Source: Rachicladosporium sp. CCFEE 5018 (lineage: Eukaryota; Ascomycota; Dothideomycetes; Cladosporiales; Cladosporiaceae). From it: DNA of 64,000 nt. Shown here one piece after another: positions 1 to 11,891 of the stretch. Below the pieces are notes generated by a model. It did no database searches, had not been told where the DNA came from, and was given only the letters and a program-made list of their open reading frames with translations. The stretch is taken from NCBI GenBank assembly GCA_002077045.2, contig KZ111159.1, forward strand, positions 682,001 to 746,000, read 5' to 3'. The first letter of the stretch is position 1. Every line of letters begins with the position of its first letter. A program made the position numbers and the translations under genes.

Positions 1-413
1 CGTCAGTACTGTTATACTTGCGCAAGGCAAAGCCTCTCTCCTGAGAGCGGGACCATACTCAATAGTCTTGTGAAGAAGGTCCGAGCTGCACGACTCGATT
101 GTGAGCACCAAACCTGCGGCCTAAATGGGCAATAAATTGAACAAAATGGAGGTGAGAAGCCACTTTATGCCAGCAAGTGGTGGCTTGGAATATCACGGCG
201 CGATTTGCAGATTGGCCGCAGGGGACCAAGGAGCACAGGGGCAGATAGCACGATGCCTGGGCTATGGCATTGCGCTGCGATCAGCATCCTCCAGCAATTA
301 AGTAGAATGATATGTTCGACGACTTTCACAGTGTTGTTACAACTCATACGTATCGCTCGTCTACCCATCCCTCCAACGCCACTCCCATGCCTTCACACTA
401 CGGTCACATCCTT
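1..413. other. Intergenic, downstream of PMT2
   Basis: This is the sequence beyond the PMT2 stop codon at the left window edge. Open frames run through it on both strands, but none has recognisable protein character or splice structure. I see no RNA gene or repeat. Confidence 0.5.
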
Positions 414-2869
414 TCAATCCACCATCCGCCAAGTAGGCAGCCACTTCAAATGCTTCCACTGATGATTATTCCCCTCCATGCCAAAGCTGATCGCCCGGAA
501 CAGCACGAAAAGCCCAATTACCGCCACATACAACACCGAGAAGATGCCAGCCTGCAGCACCTTCCTCAGATCCCTGGTGTACCAATCTACGCAAAAGCCA
601 GCGCAAAGGATAGCGAAGTACATCGCAGGATAGTAGTGATGCACGTACGTCACACGCGCCATGGCGATAAACGGCAAGTAGTGCAAGAACCACCCGATGA
701 CCGGGTAGATACCAGCATAGTGGAACCGATCGATCTGCTCCGCGCTCAACTCCTTGTAGCCTCGTTGCCAGCGGATCGAGTACCAGCCGAGCATCAAGAA
801 GAAGACGCCGATGCTGAGTGTGCTGCCCCAGTATACAATCGGGTTGCCGAGGAGGAAGTATTTTACGATGTGGTCGTCCCAGCCGCACATGCGGAGGCCG
901 ACGTTCAGGAGAGGCCATTGCCAGGGCTTGGAGGCGAGGTCGTCTTGCTTGTCGGGGTCGGGGACGAGGGCGTTGTTTGAGGTCATCATGGCGACGTTGA
1001 GGTGGACGAAGTCGCGGAGGAAGGGGGACTTGTAGGAGCCTGGGTCGCCGGCGGGAACTATGAATCATGTCAGGACGAGCATATACGATACTTAGGTGCA
1101 AGCGATAGCTCACGCTTCTCATTCCAGTGCGACTCAACGTTCCAGTGGGTGTACACATCGCGCGGGTGGTTCTCCTTCACACAAGTGGTCTCGATCTGCT
1201 TGAAGCCCCACTGCGGCAGATTGACGTTGCCAGCACGCAAGTAGCAGTTCAGGTCGACATGCTTGAGGCGGAATGCTGTGGTTAGCGTCCGTAGCTTGGA
1301 GTAGTCCCTCGAGGCGGCATCGTCAACGACTTCAACGGCCCAGTGGTCTTTGGTGTCGCCGACGGTAGTGTTCCCGTAGCAAGATACCTCCCAGTCCGCC
1401 TTTGTGACAGGTGCAGCCATTTGGTGCGAGTGCAAGTTACGGCCGGTCTGCGCATGGATCAATCGGATGACATCGCCGTCACCAACGTACTTGAGCGGGT
1501 CTTCAGCGTTGTACTCGGGCTGGTGTCTGTTAGGGTAGAAAAACCAGTCATTGTTGGCATCCTTATGGTGGTAGCAAGTAATTTGCTGCTGGCCCGAGCC
1601 TTCTGGGTAGGTCTGCACGTGGGAGTGCAGCAGTCCACCGCCGTAGCCCATGTTCTTCAATGTTGCGCGAGAGCCGTATGCAATTTCAAGAGGGCTGTCC
1701 TTGCCGACTTCGGTCCCTCGGAGATTTGCCTGGAAGAGAGATGACATCTGAGCGTCGCCCGGTCCGCTGTTCTCGAGAATGAGGAAGTGGATCCAGAAGG
1801 AGAACATGTAGACTATCAGGGGAATGACGATCAAGCCGATGACGCGGAAGAAGAGATGAGCTCCCAGTTCCACCTGCCGTTCTGTCAGTGATCCGCTCCG
1901 CATACCCCGTTGCACTCAGACACACCTTCGGCAGCTTCAAGTCCCCAAACTTGTTCCACAGATCCTCAATTGTGTATAGCCCAACGAGCGCCGTGCCGAA
2001 CATGCCAACCCACTTAACACTGCATACGCATCCAATGCTCACTCCCGTCGCGAACAGCCAGATGCCCCACTCCGGGCTGAACGGATCGTGCCTTTGGTTG
2101 TGGAACTTGCTCCAGCAAAATACTGTCGTGAACGTGAAGAACAACAGCATGCTATCCAGCAGGATAAACCTGCTGATCGTCGTGTAGCTATTCTCGAAAA
2201 GGACCATAGCCGTCACGAGCCAGACCGTGGGCTTCTTGAAGTGCAACTCTTTTGCCGTCCAGTACGCGAGGGGCACGCACAGCGCGCCGAAAGCAGAGTT
2301 AAAGAGGCGCATGAAGGTGTAGTTCAGTTCTTCGGGATAGGTCTCGCCAGACTTGAACTCGAAGGAGCCGTTGTAGCCTGCCATGTAGCCTGACAGGCCG
2401 ACCAGCATCTTGCCGAGAGGAGGATGGACATCGAAGTAGAACTCGCGTTTGAGGTAGTGGGAGCCGAACTTGCCGAAACTGAGCAGATGGTGTTAGCTAA
2501 TGCTAGGGGCCTTGGGGAACAAGGGGAGGTAGCATACTGTGCTTCATCCCAAGTCACAATGGGCGACAAGCCAATCTTCCACATCCGCGTGAAGAAGGCG
2601 AGTGCTATGAAGATTATGGGCGCGATGATGAACTCATAGTCGTCCAGCGTCTGGAGTATCGAGTTTGTCTAGCCGACCGTCAGCCTTGTCCTCGCCTTGG
2701 AATCGTCAACATGACCAACCTTCTGCTTCGTCTTTCCGTCCAGCTTGCCATCAAGCTCCTGCGGTATGTAGTTGCCATTCGGCTGTGTTGATGTCTGACC
2801 CGCCGTTCTCCTCTTCAGATCGCCTTGAGCGTCCATGCCAGTCGTCGTGGCCTCATCTCGGACGGCCAT
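414..2869 (-). CDS. PMT2: Dolichyl-phosphate-mannose--protein O-mannosyltransferase, Pmt2 family
   Basis: This ER membrane enzyme transfers mannose from dolichyl-phosphate mannose to Ser/Thr of secretory proteins, the first step of fungal O-mannosylation. Five exons are read on the minus strand, with introns at 2669-2719, 2479-2537, 1874-1925 and 1058-1113. All are GT..AG, and the joined frame gives 745 residues, a normal length for the family. The ATG at 2869 begins a hydrophilic cytosolic N-terminus. Visible features are the motif VTWDEAQ, then the loop-1 segment [13 protein letters not shown], several hydrophobic membrane segments, and a central luminal MIR region ([17 protein letters not shown] and [13 protein letters not shown]). 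The C-terminal membrane block carries [12 protein letters not shown]. The MIR wording resembles Pmt2 rather than Pmt1 or Pmt4; this assignment is from memory of the family. The Pmt2 class normally acts as a heterodimer with a Pmt1-class partner, which is not in this window. Confidence 0.93.
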
Positions 2870-3568
2870 GTTGGAAGGTTGGCGCCGTGTCGGCGGAGGT
2901 ACTTGATCGCCTCTTCACGATCCAATTGGTCCCTCGATGCGTTCTGCTCAAATGCTCAAAGTTGCATGTATCATGAAGACACGCAACGAGACCTCCTTGC
3001 ACGAGCTCCAATGTAGTACCTTAGCCCCTTCCTCGCCGATGATCTCCGTGCAATCTGGTTTTCTTCTCTAAAGCACCAATTGAAGGAGTGTTAAGAACCG
3101 AAGGACAGCTCGCGCGACGTCCTCAATGACCACGCGCTACGGGTGAAGCTGAAGTTGTCGAAGCTGAACGTTTCTCGTTTCTACAAGTTACCTTTCTAGA
3201 CCCGGAGATCCTGGGACTATTTGTGGCTGCGCTTATGCAAGGGTAACGCGACAAAGACTAGCTCGGAGCACACGGCCCGCGCGCCTTGAAACGTGTCGTC
3301 CAAGTGAGAGAATGGTCTGCACGTGACGACAAGGCTCTGGTAACGGTACTGCATCTTCAATTTGACTGAGAGGCGCCTGTGATTGTATAGATGCACATGC
3401 AACAGCGAGAAGAAACTGATGTGGGCGTGGGAGAGCTCTTTGTAGTAAGAAGACAGCGAAGTCACGCTATGCACCTTTAGTATATCTATACTTTTCACAC
3501 TCAAATACGCCTCGCTCTATAGCACTCAAGCCTCGCTTCAATGCGCATGCAAGCTCATCAAACCCGCC
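2870..3568. other. Intergenic, PMT2 upstream region
   Basis: These 0.7 kb lie between the PMT2 start and the 3' end of the sugar transporter, which is on the same strand. It should hold the PMT2 promoter. No clear TATA box or small coding exon is visible. Confidence 0.4.
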
Positions 3569-5846
3569 TCATCGCTCCGCCTCATCCTGATCAATCTTCT
3601 TATACTTCCCACTCCCACTCCCATTCCCCTCCTCCTTACTCCGATTGACCATATTGCTGATCCACCCTCCAACTCCCTCCTTAACATCCTGCACACTTAT
3701 CCCATTACCGTCAGGTAATATGGGCTTGCCGTCCTCGACTTCAACATTCGGCGGCTCGATCTCGAGATCAGGGATGTTGGGGTCGTTGTTGTCATCGTCG
3801 CCGAGACGGAACGATGGGACTGGCGAGCGGGTGCCGGAGAAGAGCGACTCGACTTCGGCGTGCTGTTCGGGCGTTGGTGCTATGGTTGTTGCGTCGCCGA
3901 AGATGGAGTTCATATCTTCGAGGCGGACGTTGGCGGTTTCGGGGTAGATGAAGTAGACTGGAATAGGCATTAGTATGCTTCAGTACGAAGTTAGATCGAC
4001 GATCAGACTCACCGACTACAAAAGACACAGCACAGAAGAAGGCGTGTAGCAAGTAAAGTCGCCATCCAATTGCCTCCTGCAGCACTGGTGTCATCTCTCC
4101 TACCAGCCAATTGAACGCCCAATTTGCAGCAGTGGACAGACTAGCACCCTTCGCTCGGATGCTCAGAGGCAGGATCTCAGGCGGGTAGAGCCATGGAATC
4201 GGTCCCCACGAGTACCCGAATGCAGCGTTGTAGATCATCACGAATACCACGACCATGTTCGCGGTGGCTCCGATGTTGATGTACATGAAGAACGAGATTG
4301 CCGAGAGCGCGAAGAACATGGCTGTCGCGCCAGACAGAAGAATGAAGCGGCGTCCGAGAGTGTCTACCACGTACCATGGAGGTATCGTGGAAGCGAGGTA
4401 GGTAATGCCGTTGATGCCTGTCATCAAGATCGCTTGACGGCCGTGCCATCCAGCTTGCTCGAATACCAGAGGAGCATAGTACGAGATGACGTTGATCCCG
4501 TTGAGCTGCGCGAGTGCCTGCGCGGACATGGCAATGAACACACGCTTATAGTAGCGCTTGAACATGTCAGCATACCCTCGCTCACCCTCCTGTCGCTGTA
4601 GCAAGACGTTCATTTTGATCTCTCGGTACTCGTCTCGAGCCTTCGGGTTGTGAATATCGCCCTTACCGTACAAGTTCGCAATCACCACAATGCCTTCCTC
4701 GTCGTGGTCGTTATCTAGTAGCCAGCGTGGCGACTCGACGATCAAGAAGCTCCCGATCACCAGCATTGAACCGATGACAACTTGCATCAACAGCGGTACT
4801 CTCCATGCCCAATCGCTCGGGATGAAGCTACAGAAGTAGTCCACCCAGACACTGCACATGTAGCCAAACACATTGCCCGAGAACTCAATGCAGGCGAGCT
4901 TGCCTCTGTTGTGAGGAGGTGAGATCTCTGACTGGTAGACAGGCACAATGGTCGAAAGTGCACCGACTCCCAGACCTGCAACAATGCGTCCCAGCATCAT
5001 CATAGGCATGCCAGTGGCGAATGTCTGACAAGCACCACCAAGCACAAAGACCGCAGCTCCGTACAAGATGGTCTTCCGTCTGCCTATGACATCGCCTATT
5101 CGTCCCACGACCAACGATGAAATGAACGCTCCCACCTCCAGAATAGCCACCATCGTTCCGATCTCCGCTCTCGAGGGCCGGTGAAAGTAGTCATTGAAGT
5201 AGTTGCCCGTGATGATCCCGGACATAACACCCTGATCATACCCGAACAAGAACACCCCTAACGACACGAAGATGGACAGGAAGTATATGAGCTTCTTGCC
5301 ATGCAGCCCGTGCATGCGAGCATGACTGTCCCCCGGCATGAAGACGATCGCGAGGCCTTGCTCGCCCCAGTTCAGCCTCTTGGGTGGAGGGGAGGGGATT
5401 CGGATGTCCTCTTTCCGACGAGGTGCTGCAGCGACAGCAGAGCCAAAGCGGACGTGTCTGCCCTGCTTCTCGTCCCCACTATGCTCCGCGTGCCTGTGCC
5501 TCTTCTGACTACTCCATCCACGTCTATGCGGGCTCTGATGCTCCTCGAAGCTCCTCCTCACCCGCCCCGCAAGCGGATCCTGATCAGCGAACTGGTCGAC
5601 AAGATCGCCAGTATCGCTCCACAGCGAGAAGTCCGATCCAACGTCCGAGAACGATCCAGAGCGTCGTAGGCGCTGTCTATCGCTGTCCTTCTCGTCGAAG
5701 CTCCCGCTGCTGCTGTGCCGTCGGTGGTTCGTCCTTCGACCGGCGGATCCGAGGGTATGCAGGGGGATGTTGGCGGGCTTGCGAGTACTGGCGCCGGCGA
5801 AGGTAAAAGGAATCTTGGCGGTGTACTGGGGCTGTAGCGGAGCCCC
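3569..5846 (-). CDS. MFS sugar transporter (start uncertain)
   Basis: This is a 12-TM sugar porter of the major facilitator superfamily, expected at the plasma membrane. One intron (3958-4012) separates the main exon from a C-terminal exon. Family signatures in order are FLFGYDQGVMSGIIT in TM1, GRIGDVIGRRK, VESPRWLLDND, QLNGINVISYY and the end signature PETANVRLEDM. A hydrophilic C-tail follows, ending in DQDEAER. The first in-frame ATG is at 5339 and would give 571 residues starting just before TM1. The same frame stays open without an ATG up to 5846 and encodes a Ser/Arg-rich tail (for example LRRSGSFSDVGSDFSLWSD) like the cytosolic N-termini of related fungal transporters. I therefore infer a further upstream first exon that I could not place. 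The substrate cannot be deduced. The transporter identity is firm; the 5' boundary is not. Confidence 0.85.
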
Positions 5847-7288
5847 CTACTCCGCAGAGAGGTTTGCTAATCGAGTGAGCTAAAGAGGGAGGTGTAGGTA
5901 GAGCAAGAGGTGAAGTGGAGTCGATCCGGCTTCGCAGACGCACGGTGGTAGAGCTTTTCGGCAGCTCTGCTGCTGTGGCTAGAGTACAGTAGCGGTATCT
6001 GGGCTGGCTTGCTACAGTAGCCGTGCAGGTTGACAGGCGCAGGCGAGACCGGGGTCAGTTGATCCACCTCGCGACCAAACAAGCGCGTGCTGAGAGATAG
6101 CGAGCAAAAGCACGTGGGGTGGCTGGTGCCTAAGCTATGTTGATGGCCATTGAAATGCAGGCGGCCGATTGAAGTCACTACGGAGGTCTAGCAGATGCAA
6201 TGCACGAAATGCTTCGGAGCTGTGCCTGCTTCACGCAGCGTCTGGTGTAGTTGTGCATGCGTTGGCTGAAGCTTGGCCAAGGAGATTACCCGATCGGCTT
6301 CAACCGGGCGAGACGGTATCGAAGCGGTGACACTCCTCTTCGCTACTACAACAGACCTCTCGAGGCTATTTGGTAGATGAGAACGCTGTCATATCTTGCA
6401 CCGCAACAACGCATTTCCGCAATGCTATCAGCAAGGGAGCCGCGCGCTGTAGTGCATTGCCTCTACATGTGGGTATAGATGACTGCAAGTATCACAGCAT
6501 TGGCCGAGGAAGAGCGACTTCACCGTTGACGGCAACATGAAGACACTTTATCTATGGACCGTGGCGACGACAGCGCAAATGTACAGAGTGCGCTCAGAGC
6601 CAGCATGCTTGATTTTCGCCACTTGCAAACCAGAGGCTGCGGCATCCTTTGGGGGAGGCTGTACAATTCGCACGGCCCACCAGTTTCCATGGCTTAACGA
6701 ACTCCAGCCACGAGACACCCGGACCACAAGGCTGCAATGCTCTTCATTGACCAAGATATCACTGCCTGGTAGCTATGCTTATACATCTTGATGTCTCTAA
6801 AGCTGGCCTGAGGCAACGCGGAGTACCGCAGCACAGTGCTGCCTAATCACCAACACTTTTCGACCCGCCGCAGCCAATCCTTCCGAGCGACCTCACTTGC
6901 TCTCTCGGTACACTAATATCAAGCGACGAGGCCCAACAGATCTGCGGATTGACTTCCAGCTTGACATGGGTTTGCTTTCTCTGCTTTACTGTAGGAGACC
7001 CTTGTGCAACTGTAGCAGTGCCGCGCATCAGGTGACAGTAGAAGTGCTCTGAACGTGACTGAAAACTGCTGAGGCCGCAGAATATCTCGAGGTAGGTTTG
7101 AGTGGCAAGGTAACAGACTCTTAATCTCCTACTGCATCTATCAATCCGATCCCTTACTTTGCTTGTGCGACTGATATCAAGCAAACACCTCGAACCAGAG
7201 CAGAAAGACCAGCCAACATTCAGAACCCTCAATCCCGGTCCATACCGCCGTAGCGAAGACCCAAATCCAGGTCACTACTACACGACTC
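5847..7288. other. Intergenic, 1.4 kb
   Basis: This lies between the divergent sugar transporter and the small coiled-coil gene. It may contain the transporter's missing first exon and both promoters. The ATGs checked on the minus strand up to about 6450 run quickly into stops and none gives a convincing exon. No RNA gene or repeat was recognised. Confidence 0.4.
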
Positions 7289-7624
7289 ATGGTACAACCT
7301 CACCACCACCACCACCGCAGGCGCTCATACCACCAAGACGACTGGGAGGACTTCGACACCCGCCGACGGTCACGGCACGAAGACGAAGCTCGCGAACGAC
7401 AACGACAACGCCAATTAATGAACGACTACATCGCTGAGATCGTACTACTCAAGCGGCGACTACGGGAGCGGGAGGCGGAGGTGCGGACGCTGAGTGCGGA
7501 GCTGAGAGAGGTGAGGCGGGCGAATGGGGCATTGATGGAGAGGTATCATTATTGGAGGACGAAGTGCGAGAGGTTGATGGAGGCTGTGAGGGACGAGAGA
7601 GAGGAGAGGCGGAGGAGGTGGTGA
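7289..7624 (+). CDS. Small Arg/Glu-rich coiled-coil protein, hypothetical
   Basis: This is a single-exon frame of 111 residues with an ATG at 7289. The N-terminal 15 residues are His-rich (MVQPHHHHHRRRS). From about residue 40 to the end, heptad-like Leu spacing and dense Arg/Glu (LLKRRLREREAEVRTLSAEL, then EVRRANGALMERY) indicate a single long coiled coil. There is no transmembrane segment or signal peptide. I do not recognise the family. Short coiled-coil proteins of this type are common orphans in fungi. The charged repetitive composition could in principle arise by chance, but the frame is clean, and the start and stop fit the gap between neighbours. Confidence 0.5.
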   Translation: MVQPHHHHHRRRSYHQDDWEDFDTRRRSRHEDEARERQRQRQLMNDYIAEIVLLKRRLREREAEVRTLSAELREVRRANGALMERYHYWRTKCERLMEAVRDEREERRRRW

Positions 7625-8517
7625 GGTGAGGTCTTTGTTCTACTTACAGTCACTACATCGATCGCATCGTTGCGATCTATCGCTGGGGTCTCGGCCGGGG
7701 TTCATGTGGTGTGCTTGCTACGGTGACTAGCTGTGCAATGGCACAGCTCATATAGACCGCTGCCATATCTTGACTTGTTGCCTGATTCCACCTCGTAGTC
7801 TAGCACACATACGCGATTGAGATACTCCGATCGTAATTGAAAAGCCTTTCGTCTCAACGGAGCTTGACACGGCACTGTAAAGTGCGGCAGCCGAGAGCAT
7901 AGCAGCATACGCGAGCACAGGCTTTCCCTGAGAGGCCTAATGCTGGCAATGTGAAATGCATGTGCATTTCATCGGACTCTCGCCGGACTGAGACACTGGA
8001 CGCTTACTTTTGCGGTGCAGAGGGCATGAGCGCAGGCAAGTTAGACAGATGCTTCAGAGCAAGTTGATGCCTGAGGCGTTATCGATAACTAGAAAGTCGC
8101 CCCACCTGGCAACGTCACTTTCCACATGGTAAATATTCCGAAGAATCGTGCAAACATCAGCATAACGGTGCGTATAGTGAGCACAAGAACGCAAATAGAC
8201 TACTCACACAAACCTGGCACAGTGTAGCAATTGGTCGACGCCGTAAGCCAGCAGAAATTGACTAGTGTTCGAGAGTGTGCTGGCGGTTTCCTGCAGTGAC
8301 GAGAGGCAGCTATCTTCTGGAAGCTTCCAAAAAAGTCCGCAGCCACCGCTCATAAGAGAACAGCACAAAACAATTTCCTTCTCAACCACATTACTCAACT
8401 ACACCACATCTTCTTCAAGAACCCTCTTGCATACCACCACTCATACTCACACAGCTGAGTCCACATACCACATCAACCTTCACATCAAAACCTACACATC
8501 CTACACATCCGCCCAAC
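7625..8517 (+). promoter_or_regulatory. Upstream region of HSP70
   Basis: These 0.9 kb precede the Hsp70 start codon. The last 150 bases are rich in CA, as is common in the leaders of highly expressed fungal genes. The region contains a strong heat-shock element, listed separately. No protein-coding exon was recognised. Confidence 0.55.
8315..8327 (+). promoter_or_regulatory. Heat-shock element (three alternating units)
   Basis: The bases read TTC-TG-GAA-GC-TTC, a perfect trimer of the inverted nTTCn/nGAAn units bound by trimeric heat-shock factor Hsf1. It lies about 190 bp before the Hsp70 ATG. Its position and gene context make it a credible functional site; binding itself is inference. 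Confidence 0.75.
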
Positions 8518-10473
8518 ATGGCACCCGCAATCGGTATCGATTTGGGCACCACCTACTCCTGTGTGGGCATCTTCCGTGATGACCGCATTGAGATCATCGC
8601 CAACGACCAGGGCAACCGCACAACGCCCTCGTTTGTCGCCTTCACAGACACCGAGCGCCTCATCGGTGACTCGGCGAAGAACCAAGTCGCCATGAACCCC
8701 ATCAACACAGTCTTCGACGCAAAGCGCCTCATTGGCCGCAAGTTCAACGACGCTGAGGTGCAGGCCGATATGAAGCATTTCCCATTCAAGGTCATTGACA
8801 AGGGCGGCAAGCCAGTCGTGCAGGTCGAGTTCAAGGGCGAGACCAAGGAGTTCACACCCGAGGAGATCTCTTCCATGATCTTGACCAAGATGAGGGAGAC
8901 GGCAGAGTCATACCTCGGTGAGACTGTCAACAACGCAGTCGTCACTGTGCCCGCATACTTCAACGACTCCCAGCGTCAAGCCACCAAGGACGCTGGTCTC
9001 ATCGCTGGACTGAACGTCCTCCGCATCATCAACGAGCCGACTGCTGCTGCCATCGCCTACGGTCTCGACAAGAAGACTGAGGGCGAGCGCAACGTGCTCA
9101 TCTTCGACTTGGGTGGTGGCACTTTCGATGTGTCGCTGCTCACCATCGAGGAGGGTATCTTCGAGGTCAAGTCGACTGCTGGTGACACCCACTTGGGTGG
9201 TGAGGACTTCGACAACCGTCTCGTCAACCACTTCATGTCTGAGTTCAAACGCAAGAACAAGAAGGACCTGGCCAGCAACCCGCGCGCTCTTCGTCGTCTC
9301 CGCACAGCTTGCGAGCGGGCAAAGCGCACATTGTCCAGCTCCGCTCAGACATCCATCGAAATTGACTCTCTCTACGAGGGTGTAGACTTTTACACCTCCA
9401 TCACCCGGGCACGCTTCGAGGAGTTGTGCCAGGACCTCTTCCGCTCTACCATGGACCCCGTGGAGCGTGTGCTCCGCGACGCCAAGATCGACAAGTCCTC
9501 CGTACACGAGATCGTTCTCGTTGGTGGCTCCACCCGTATCCCCAAGGTGCAGAAGCTTGTCTCCGACTTCTTCAACGGCAAGGAGCCCAACAAGTCTATC
9601 AACCCCGATGAGGCTGTGGCCTACGGCGCTGCTGTCCAGGCTGCCATCCTCTCTGGTGACACCTCCAGCAAGTCGACCAACGAGATCCTCCTCCTCGATG
9701 TCGCGCCATTGTCCATGGGTATCGAGACTGCTGGTGGTGTGATGACACCTCTCATCAAGCGCAACACCACCATCCCCACCAAGAAGTCCGAGGTCTTCTC
9801 CACCTTCTCCGACAACCAGCCCGGTGTGCTCATTCAAGTCTTCGAGGGTGAGCGTGCTCGCACGAAGGACAATAACATGCTCGGCAAGTTCGAGCTCACT
9901 GGTGTCCCACCTGCGCCCCGCGGTGTCCCTCAAATCGAGGTCACCTTCGACATCGATGCCAACGGCATCCTTAACGTCTCCGCTCTCGAGAAGGGCACCG
10001 GCAAGACCAACAAGATCGTCATCACCAATGACAAGGGCCGTCTGTCGAAGGAGGACATCGAGCGCATGTTGGCAGAGGCTGAGAAGTACAAGGACGAGGA
10101 TGAGGCTGAGGCTGGCCGCATCCAGGCCAAGAACGGTCTCGAGTCGTACGCCTACTCGCTCAAGAACACCCTCGGTGACGCGAAGACTGAGGAGAAGCTC
10201 GACGCTGCCGACAAGGAGAAGCTGAAGGCCAAGATCGACGAGACCGTCGCTTGGATCGACGACAACCAGACCGCCACCAAGGACGAGTACGAGTCGCAGC
10301 AGAAGGAGCTCGAGGGTGTCGCCAACCCCATCATGATGAAGCTCTACGGCGGCGGCGAGGGTGGTGGCATGCCCGGCGGTATGCCAGGTGGCCCAGGCGG
10401 CTTCCCCGGTGCCGGTGGCCCAGCTGGCGGTGCTGGTGGCGACGATGGCCCAACTGTCGAGGAGGTCGACTAG
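8518..10473 (+). CDS. SSA1: Cytosolic heat-shock protein 70 (Ssa type)
   Basis: This is an intronless gene of 651 residues. It encodes an ATP-driven chaperone that folds new and damaged proteins with J-protein and nucleotide-exchange partners. Family signatures are [12 protein letters not shown] near the N-terminus, [12 protein letters not shown] around residue 200, and [13 protein letters not shown] around residue 335. The substrate-binding region and helical lid follow, then a Gly/Met/Pro-rich tail ([16 protein letters not shown]) and the cytosolic terminal EEVD that binds TPR co-chaperones. There is no mitochondrial presequence and no ER signal or HDEL, so it belongs to the cytosolic Ssa class. 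Codon use is strongly biased to C-ending codons, as expected for very high expression. Because of this bias the antisense strand also looks open. Regulation by heat shock is supported by the upstream HSE at 8315-8327. Confidence 0.98.
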   Translation: MAPAIGIDLGTTYSCVGIFRDDRIEIIANDQGNRTTPSFVAFTDTERLIGDSAKNQVAMNPINTVFDAKRLIGRKFNDAEVQADMKHFPFKVIDKGGKPVVQVEFKGETKEFTPEEISSMILTKMRETAESYLGETVNNAVVTVPAYFNDSQRQATKDAGLIAGLNVLRIINEPTAAAIAYGLDKKTEGERNVLIFDLGGGTFDVSLLTIEEGIFEVKSTAGDTHLGGEDFDNRLVNHFMSEFKRKNKKDLASNPRALRRLRTACERAKRTLSSSAQTSIEIDSLYEGVDFYTSITRARFEELCQDLFRSTMDPVERVLRDAKIDKSSVHEIVLVGGSTRIPKVQKLVSDFFNGKEPNKSINPDEAVAYGAAVQAAILSGDTSSKSTNEILLLDVAPLSMGIETAGGVMTPLIKRNTTIPTKKSEVFSTFSDNQPGVLIQVFEGERARTKDNNMLGKFELTGVPPAPRGVPQIEVTFDIDANGILNVSALEKGTGKTNKIVITNDKGRLSKEDIERMLAEAEKYKDEDEAEAGRIQAKNGLESYAYSLKNTLGDAKTEEKLDAADKEKLKAKIDETVAWIDDNQTATKDEYESQQKELEGVANPIMMKLYGGGEGGGMPGGMPGGPGGFPGAGGPAGGAGGDDGPTVEEVD

Positions 10474-11052
10474 ATGCCTTGAGCTTGGTTGCGATATGAC
10501 TTCAAGGTCACTTGCTTGCATCAGCTAGGCGTTTTGGTAGACCACGGGTTGGGTGTTTGCTTATTGAGATGAATGATGATCGGCGATGGAAAAGCGTCCT
10601 GCCTTTCTCACTCCATATGTAATGTAGAGCTTTCTGGCTGCAGCAAATGGAAATGATTCAAACTACTTTAACGTTCCGCCTTCCCTTCGTGTCATCGCCC
10701 CTACGTTCTTGAATCAACCGTCGTCTTCACACTAGCTCGGCATCGCATCTTTAGCAAGTTCTCGTTGTGACCGTGATTCGCATAATGCTGCTGCGACACG
10801 CCTGTCATAACCGCAAGCACGGTCTGATCGCTATGGAGAGGTCAGCGGTCGCAATGCTTATGTCTCGTGCAGCCACTCAAAATCCAAGACAGTCTTCTCA
10901 TTCTCCATGAAATTCGTATAAGCACCCGTTCCCTTCCAGTCCGCTTTCGTACCGTGGCCACCGCACTTACGAGTCCACTGACAAGACCACTCTTGCTCTC
11001 GAGCACGCCAGTGTCACCACTGCTCGGTATCCCACTCGTATCTGAGTACACT
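10474..11052. other. Intergenic, downstream of HSP70
   Basis: This is the 3' flank of HSP70 and the upstream part of a possible small gene. I see no convincing exon, RNA gene or repeat. Confidence 0.4.
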
Positions 11053-11867
11053 ATGGCGCCATCGCTCGAAGTCGGCGACGCTCACTCGGCGCCTCAGATC
11101 AAATCTGAGAGCAAGCCGAGCACCGCCATGCTCGAGCAGCTCCTCAGCAAAATCTCCGTCAGCAACGAGAACCTCTCGACTGACGACTGTACATCGCATT
11201 GACAGCACATTTTCCTCGCCAGTTTTGCTCAACGACCAGTGCCATGGTTTCTCCTCTACTTCAGGAGATCTAGCCTGAGAGCACAAGGTCGTCCCTCTAG
11301 GCAGCCTGGCTTGCCTGGCAATACTTAGGTTGTCACATCGACCCAGACCACAAGGAAATCGCATCATTATCGATAATTCCTCAGCCTTGGCTGGAACCAG
11401 CGGACACGACGGCGGTCGCCACGCTGTCCGAACGCGGCCGTCTCTTCTTGCAAACCCCAGCTGACCAGCTACTCTCGTAGTCTCGCCTATGAGTGCTCAA
11501 GGACCGAACGCGAATCAGTGAGAGAGGCCAGGCTGGTAGCAGCAACCCTGATTCATTGATCGATTGTGAAGCCGAAGTCTGCAGCTCTCACTGCGAATAG
11601 CGGATTCGCAGACGTGATGGAGAGGCGGCAAAGTAGCTCAGTAAAGTCTTTTCATCGCGTGAGAGACGAGGCGTTGCGGGACGATTTCCCGTGATGGCTG
11701 CAAAAAGGGATATAGAAGATTGTGCTCACGGATTCCACGACTCAATCATCTCAGTGTATCCGTTCCAAGTCTATCATCCATCTGTAGAATACTATGAACA
11801 CCCAGATCAGCCCGTCCTAACGCCGCAAGTCTTGCGCGCTATGCTCACTCGCGCCCACTACATGTAG
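11053..11867 (+). CDS. Possible small multi-exon gene, unresolved
   Basis: Three protein-like open segments follow one another on the plus strand. The first (ATG at 11053) begins MAPSLEVGDAHSAPQ and contains STAMLEQLLSKISVSNENLS before stopping. The second, about 11300-11490, has no ATG but opens right after a CTAG acceptor-like site and reads ...IPQPWLEPADTTAVATLSER. The third (ATG at 11694) encodes 57 residues with FHDSIISVYPFQVYHPSVEY and stops at 11867. I could not find one set of splice sites that joins them in frame with confidence. They may be exons of one short gene, or separate small genes, or chance. The function is unknown, and I recognise no domain. Confidence 0.25.
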
Positions 11868-11891
11868 ATGTAACAATTCCCCAACACCTCG

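Noticed and set aside
312..980. Open frame of 222 codons on the plus strand across the PMT2 3' exon
   Set aside because: PMT2 on the opposite strand explains this DNA fully, and the plus-strand translation is low-complexity with no domain.
8908..10521. Open frame of 537 codons on the strand opposite HSP70
   Set aside because: It is a mirror of the extreme codon bias of HSP70, has no domain, and is the well-known antisense artefact of highly expressed Hsp70 genes.
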